A DNA stretch of 16,291 nucleotides from positions 1 through 16,291 of the forward strand of contig JBEKEX010000034.1 of the NCBI GenBank assembly GCA_050013615.1. The letters are read 5' to 3'. The notes under the pieces were generated by a model. It was not told the DNA's origin and ran no database searches. It saw nothing but the letters and a program-made list of their open reading frames with translations. The stretch is from JBEKEX01 sp050013615 (lineage in GTDB: Bacteria > Chloroflexota > Anaerolineae > Anaerolineales > Anaerolineaceae). The translations under genes and the position numbers were made by a program. This document shows positions 12,626 to 16,291 of this stretch, piece by piece (position 1 is the first letter of the stretch; every line of letters begins with the position of its first letter).

Positions 12626-15082
12626 ATGCAATTTGGACATTTCGACGATGAGAACCGCGAGTATGTGATTACACGGCCGGATACTCCCATGCCTTGGATC
12701 AATTATTTGGGCAGTGACGAGTACTTTGGTGTGATATCGAACACAGCAGGAGGTTATTCGTTTTACAAGGATGCCCGGCTTCGCCGGCTGACCCGGTATC
12801 GTTACAACAATGCGCCTCTGGATATGGGTGGTCGCTATATCTATCTGCGTGATAACGCCAGTGATGCAAACGCGCCGATATTTTGGTCGCCAACCTGGAT
12901 GCCGACGCGCAGGCACCTGGATGAGTATGAGTGCCGGCACGGCATGGGTTATACGCGCATCCGGTCAGTGTATCAGGGTATCGAGGCGTCTGCCTGCTAC
13001 TTCGTGCCCCTGGGGGATAGCCTTGAAGTGTGGGAGTTGACCCTGACCAATCAGCGCAGCGCACCTGCCAACCTTTCGGTGTTTTCCGGGGTTGAGTTCT
13101 GCTTATGGGATGCCCTGGACGATGAGACGAACTTCCAACGCAATTATTCCGTCGGTGAGGCGGAGATCAAGGGGAGTGTCATCTACCATAAGACCGAATA
13201 TCGTGAGCGGCGCGACCACTTTGCCTTTTTCGCTTGCTCGGAACCGCTGGCCGGTTATGACACCCAACGAGAAGCGTTCCTTGGCCTCTACAATGGCTGG
13301 GATGCACCGCAAGTTGTCGCTAGTGGTGAGTCTCGAAATTCGCTGGTGCATGGCTGGCAGCCGATCGGCTCTCATCATGTCAAAGTGACGTTGAAACCCG
13401 GAGAAGTAAAAAAGATCATCTTTCTATTGGGGTATCACGAGAACCCCAAAGACGCCAAGTTCGACCCACCGGATTCGCAGACGATCAATAAACGCACCGT
13501 CGAGCCGTTAATCGCCAGTTATTTGAAACCTACCAAAGTGGAGCAAGCATTCTCTGCCTTGCAAGACTATTGGAAAAGTGTGCTGGGCATTCTTCAAGTC
13601 GAGACACCGGACAGCCATACCAACCGTATGGTGAATATTTGGAACGCCTACCAGTGCATGGTCACCTTCAACATGTCACGTTCGGCGTCTTATTTCGAAA
13701 GCGGCATTGGGCGCGGCATGGGTTTCCGTGATTCGAACCAGGATTTGCTCGGTTTCGTCCACATGATCCCAGATCGGGCACGCCAACGGATATTGGACCT
13801 GGCGGCCACACAACTGCCGACCGGCGGTGCTTACCATCAATATCAACCGCTAACCAAGCACGGGAATAACGATATCGGCTCCGGCTTCAATGACGATCCA
13901 TTGTGGCTGGTCCTCGCAGTTGCTGCCTATCTCAAAGAGACCGGTGATTGGGATCTGCTGGATGAGAAAGTACCTTTCGATAACCAGGCCGGCAGCGAAG
14001 TGCCACTCTATGAGCATCTCCGGCGCTCGATCCAATACACGCTCGACCGTATCGGACTTCACGGCTTGCCGTTGATCGGCCGCGCCGATTGGAATGACTG
14101 CCTCAATTTGAATTGCTTCTCAGATGCTCCTGGCCAATCGTTCCAGACTACCACGAACAAGGATGAAAAGACGGCCGAATCGGTGTTCATTGCCGGTCTG
14201 TTTGTGTTGGCTGTCAAAGAAATGACCGCGATTGCCACCCGTCGGCATGAGGATAAGGCTGCGGAAAGCTACCGATGCGCGGCGCAACAGATGGCCCAGG
14301 TTGCACTTGATGCCGGTTGGGATGGCGAATGGTTTCGCCGCGCCTACGATTATTTTGGCCAACCGGTAGGCTCGAAAGAGTGTGAAGAGGGGCAAATATT
14401 TATCGAGCCGCAGGGCATGTGCGTGATGGCCGGCATTGGTGTGGAAACCGGTGAAGCACAAAAAGCGATGGATTCTGTCGCCAAACGCCTGGCCACACCG
14501 GACGGCATTTTATTACTCCAACCGGCTTACACCCATTATTATCTGAGCCTGGGGGAGATCACTTCTTATCCGCCTGGCTATAAGGAGAACGCGGCTGTCT
14601 TCTGCCATACCAATCCCTGGGCCATGATCGCCGAGACCATGATCGGGCGCGGTGACCAGGCGCATGACTATTACCTGCGGACCAATCCTTCCGTACGTGA
14701 AAAGGTAAGCGAAATCCACAAGTTGGAGCCGTACGTCTATGCTCAAATGATCGCCGGGCGGGATGCTGCGACCAGCGGTGAGGCCAAGAACTCGTGGCTG
14801 TCCGGTGCTGCTGCCTGGAACTATGTCGCCATTACGCAACATATCTTGGGCATCCGCCCCACCTACGACGGTCTGGAAATCCACCCGGTCATTCCATCCG
14901 ATTGGAAAGGATTCGACGCCGTACGTTTATTCCGCGGGGTAACTTATCGTATCCAGGTGAAACGAATTGGACAGGGCAACCGGGCGAGCCTGGAAGTTGA
15001 AGGCAAACCGGTGATGGGAACGGTGGTCTCGCTGCCACAACGTGGGGTGAAGGAAGTGCACGTGTTAGTCAAGCTGGGATAA
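12626..15082 (+). CDS. cbp: Cellobiose phosphorylase (GH94)
   Basis: Splits cellobiose with inorganic phosphate into alpha-glucose 1-phosphate and glucose, saving one ATP over hydrolysis; acts in the cytoplasm (no signal peptide). The 818 residues match the family length. The N-terminal beta-sandwich (about 1-290) starts with FGHFDDENREYVIT and NTAGGYSFYKDARLRR, strongly typical of clostridial cellobiose phosphorylases. The (alpha/alpha)6 barrel carries GRGMGFRDSNQD (ending at 373), GRADWNDCLNLN with the predicted general acid Asp491, the phosphate-site region YPPGYKENAAVFCHTNPW (648-665) and SWLSGAAAWN (near 726). The start ATG follows GAGG (12617-12620). It lies in the lacI operon, and a second GH94 gene follows after 60 bp. 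Confidence 0.95.
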   Translation: MQFGHFDDENREYVITRPDTPMPWINYLGSDEYFGVISNTAGGYSFYKDARLRRLTRYRYNNAPLDMGGRYIYLRDNASDANAPIFWSPTWMPTRRHLDEYECRHGMGYTRIRSVYQGIEASACYFVPLGDSLEVWELTLTNQRSAPANLSVFSGVEFCLWDALDDETNFQRNYSVGEAEIKGSVIYHKTEYRERRDHFAFFACSEPLAGYDTQREAFLGLYNGWDAPQVVASGESRNSLVHGWQPIGSHHVKVTLKPGEVKKIIFLLGYHENPKDAKFDPPDSQTINKRTVEPLIASYLKPTKVEQAFSALQDYWKSVLGILQVETPDSHTNRMVNIWNAYQCMVTFNMSRSASYFESGIGRGMGFRDSNQDLLGFVHMIPDRARQRILDLAATQLPTGGAYHQYQPLTKHGNNDIGSGFNDDPLWLVLAVAAYLKETGDWDLLDEKVPFDNQAGSEVPLYEHLRRSIQYTLDRIGLHGLPLIGRADWNDCLNLNCFSDAPGQSFQTTTNKDEKTAESVFIAGLFVLAVKEMTAIATRRHEDKAAESYRCAAQQMAQVALDAGWDGEWFRRAYDYFGQPVGSKECEEGQIFIEPQGMCVMAGIGVETGEAQKAMDSVAKRLATPDGILLLQPAYTHYYLSLGEITSYPPGYKENAAVFCHTNPWAMIAETMIGRGDQAHDYYLRTNPSVREKVSEIHKLEPYVYAQMIAGRDAATSGEAKNSWLSGAAAWNYVAITQHILGIRPTYDGLEIHPVIPSDWKGFDAVRLFRGVTYRIQVKRIGQGNRASLEVEGKPVMGTVVSLPQRGVKEVHVLVKLG

Positions 15083-15083
15083 T

Positions 15084-15096
15084 CCAGCAGGGCTGG
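15084..15096 (+). terminator. Small hairpin between the two GH94 genes
   Basis: CCAGC-AGG-GCTGG is a 5-bp stem with a tight loop, followed nine bases later by TTTTT. It is too weak to be confident of termination and probably lets most transcripts through to the second GH94 gene. Confidence 0.25.
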
Positions 15097-15142
15097 GAAG
15101 CGTATTTTTAAGACGAATAAAATTCTTTGAGGGAAGGCTTCT

Positions 15143-16291
15143 ATGCAATTGGGCCACTTCGATGATGAAAAGCGGGAATACGTTATTACCGACCCGCATA
15201 CACCCGTCAAATGGATCAATTATATCGGCACGCTGGCTTTCGGCGGTTTCGTGGATCACACCGGTGGGGCACTGATCTGCCGCGGCGACCCCACGTTCAA
15301 CCGTATCACCAAATATATCCAGCAAATGCCGTCCTCGGAGTTCAAGGGAGAAACGCTCTACCTGCGCATCTGCAAGCCGGATGGATGGCAGGTTTTCTCG
15401 CCGTTCTACGTTCCAACCCTTGATCCTTATCAACGCTATGAATGTCACGTTGGCCTGGGTTATACCCGCATCATCTCCGAGTTTTACGGGCTGCGCACCG
15501 AAGTCACTATTTTTGTCCCCATGGGCGAGGCGCGTGAGATCCGCGACATCCGCATCACCAACATTTCAGATAATCCTTTGGAAGTGGATGCCATCCCCGT
15601 GGCGGAATATACCCATCCCGACGCGCTCAAGCAATTTACCAACGCCGATTGGGTGCCGCAGACGATGCAATCCAAGGCGGTAGGTGATGGGGAGATGCTC
15701 ATTTTGCTGCAATATCCCTTCATGCTTCGTGATATCCGCGTGAATTACGTTACCTCCAATTTGCCTGTCTCGTCGTTCGATTCTGACCGGGCCCGTTTTC
15801 TGGGCAATTACGAATATGGAACCTGGGCAAGCCCTTTGAGCCTGAAGCAGGCAGAGTTGAATAACTCCGAGGCATTGCGCGGCGATAACGTGGCGGCGTT
15901 GATGCACCACCTGGGGACGCTTGAACCGGGCGAGACCCGGCGTTTGATCTGCCAGCTCGGGCAGGAGGCCAATTTGGAAGCGGCGCGCCCGGGGATCGAG
16001 AAATACCGTGACCCGGAGAATGTAACGGCGGCGTTCGAGGCGATGTCACACTATTGGAGCGCGTATCTCTCCAAATTGCAGGTGCACACGCCGGACGCGG
16101 CCATGGATTCCATGCTCAACGTCCACCATCCGCATCAATGTTACATCACCAAAATGTGGTCGCGCTATTTGTCTTATTATCAACTGGGGCTGGGCTCGCG
16201 CGGCATCGGCATGCGCGACAGCAGCCAGGATGTGCTGGCAGTGTTGCCTTTCATCCCCCAGGAAGGGAAAGAATTCATCCGTCTCTTGTTA
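15143..16291 (+). CDS. GH94 disaccharide phosphorylase, specificity unknown (cut by window end)
   Basis: An open frame of 383 codons from ATG 15143 to the last base; the gene continues outside. It begins MQLGHFDDEKREYVIT, parallel to the neighbouring cellobiose phosphorylase, and keeps WINYIG, RYECHVGLGYTRI and GSRGIGMRDSSQD (Arg358 and Asp363 of the RDxxQD motif). It diverges in sugar-site regions: VDHTGGALICRGDPTFNRI replaces the cellobiose-type NTAGGYSFYKDARLRR, and HQCYITKMWSRYLSYYQLG replaces the YQCMVTFNMSRSASYFESG segment. It is therefore a paralogue likely to use another beta-glucoside (for example laminaribiose or a longer oligomer), but I cannot assign it. The part carrying the general acid is not in the window. 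GAGGGAAGG (15129-15137) is a strong Shine-Dalgarno site. Confidence 0.88.
   Translation, partial: MQLGHFDDEKREYVITDPHTPVKWINYIGTLAFGGFVDHTGGALICRGDPTFNRITKYIQQMPSSEFKGETLYLRICKPDGWQVFSPFYVPTLDPYQRYECHVGLGYTRIISEFYGLRTEVTIFVPMGEAREIRDIRITNISDNPLEVDAIPVAEYTHPDALKQFTNADWVPQTMQSKAVGDGEMLILLQYPFMLRDIRVNYVTSNLPVSSFDSDRARFLGNYEYGTWASPLSLKQAELNNSEALRGDNVAALMHHLGTLEPGETRRLICQLGQEANLEAARPGIEKYRDPENVTAAFEAMSHYWSAYLSKLQVHTPDAAMDSMLNVHHPHQCYITKMWSRYLSYYQLGLGSRGIGMRDSSQDVLAVLPFIPQEGKEFIRLLL

Overview
The window reads as ordinary chromosomal DNA of an anaerobic, carbohydrate-using bacterium, most likely a Chloroflexi (Anaerolineae-type) lineage. The assignment rests on protein character and gene mix only: a YvcK protein with an N-terminal membrane region, a COG2403 'cyclic 2,3-diphosphoglycerate synthetase-like' GTPase, and a LacI/GH94 cellobiose module. 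I see no tRNA, rRNA, CRISPR array, insertion sequence or phage gene.

Layout. (1) 1-132: no gene, one small hairpin. (2) 133-1067, minus strand: a ROK-family sugar kinase (glucokinase-like) broken by a one-base frameshift near 391. (3) 1068-1230: divergent promoter region; both flanking genes look leaderless. (4) 1231-2574: yvcK. (5) 2641-4983: gap (GAPDH) and pgk, separated by a very strong 46-nt hairpin, with a second hairpin after pgk. (6) 5137-5565: a small membrane-anchored haem-binding (CxxCH) protein with its own promoter. (7) 5669-5935: rpsT, followed by about 270 bases of non-coding DNA with a long-range stem, a classic intrinsic terminator and a tiny arginine-containing reading frame. 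(8) 6209-9319: argS and the COG2403 protein, apparently co-transcribed. (9) A 47-nt near-perfect hairpin, then obgE and nadD (9390-11297). (10) 11298-11539: regulatory region with a consensus-like promoter and a 14-bp LacI/CelR-type operator. (11) 11540-16291: LacI-family regulator, cellobiose phosphorylase (GH94) and a second, divergent GH94 phosphorylase cut by the window end.

How it fits together: the LacI regulator probably represses its own operon and responds to a beta-glucoside such as cellobiose. The first GH94 enzyme would split cellobiose with phosphate into glucose 1-phosphate and glucose. A ROK kinase would phosphorylate the glucose, and GAPDH and PGK are the payoff steps of glycolysis. 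YvcK is a regulator of central carbon and cell-wall precursor flux. The transporter and phosphoglucomutase needed to complete the route are not in the window. rpsT, argS, obgE and nadD are housekeeping genes.

I found no obviously new multi-gene system. The items most worth a second look are the CelR-like operator and promoter architecture, the divergent second GH94 enzyme, the probable leaderless starts of yvcK and the ROK gene, the hairpin in front of obgE (which lacks a Shine-Dalgarno site), the structured rpsT-argS interval, and the COG2403 protein co-transcribed with argS.
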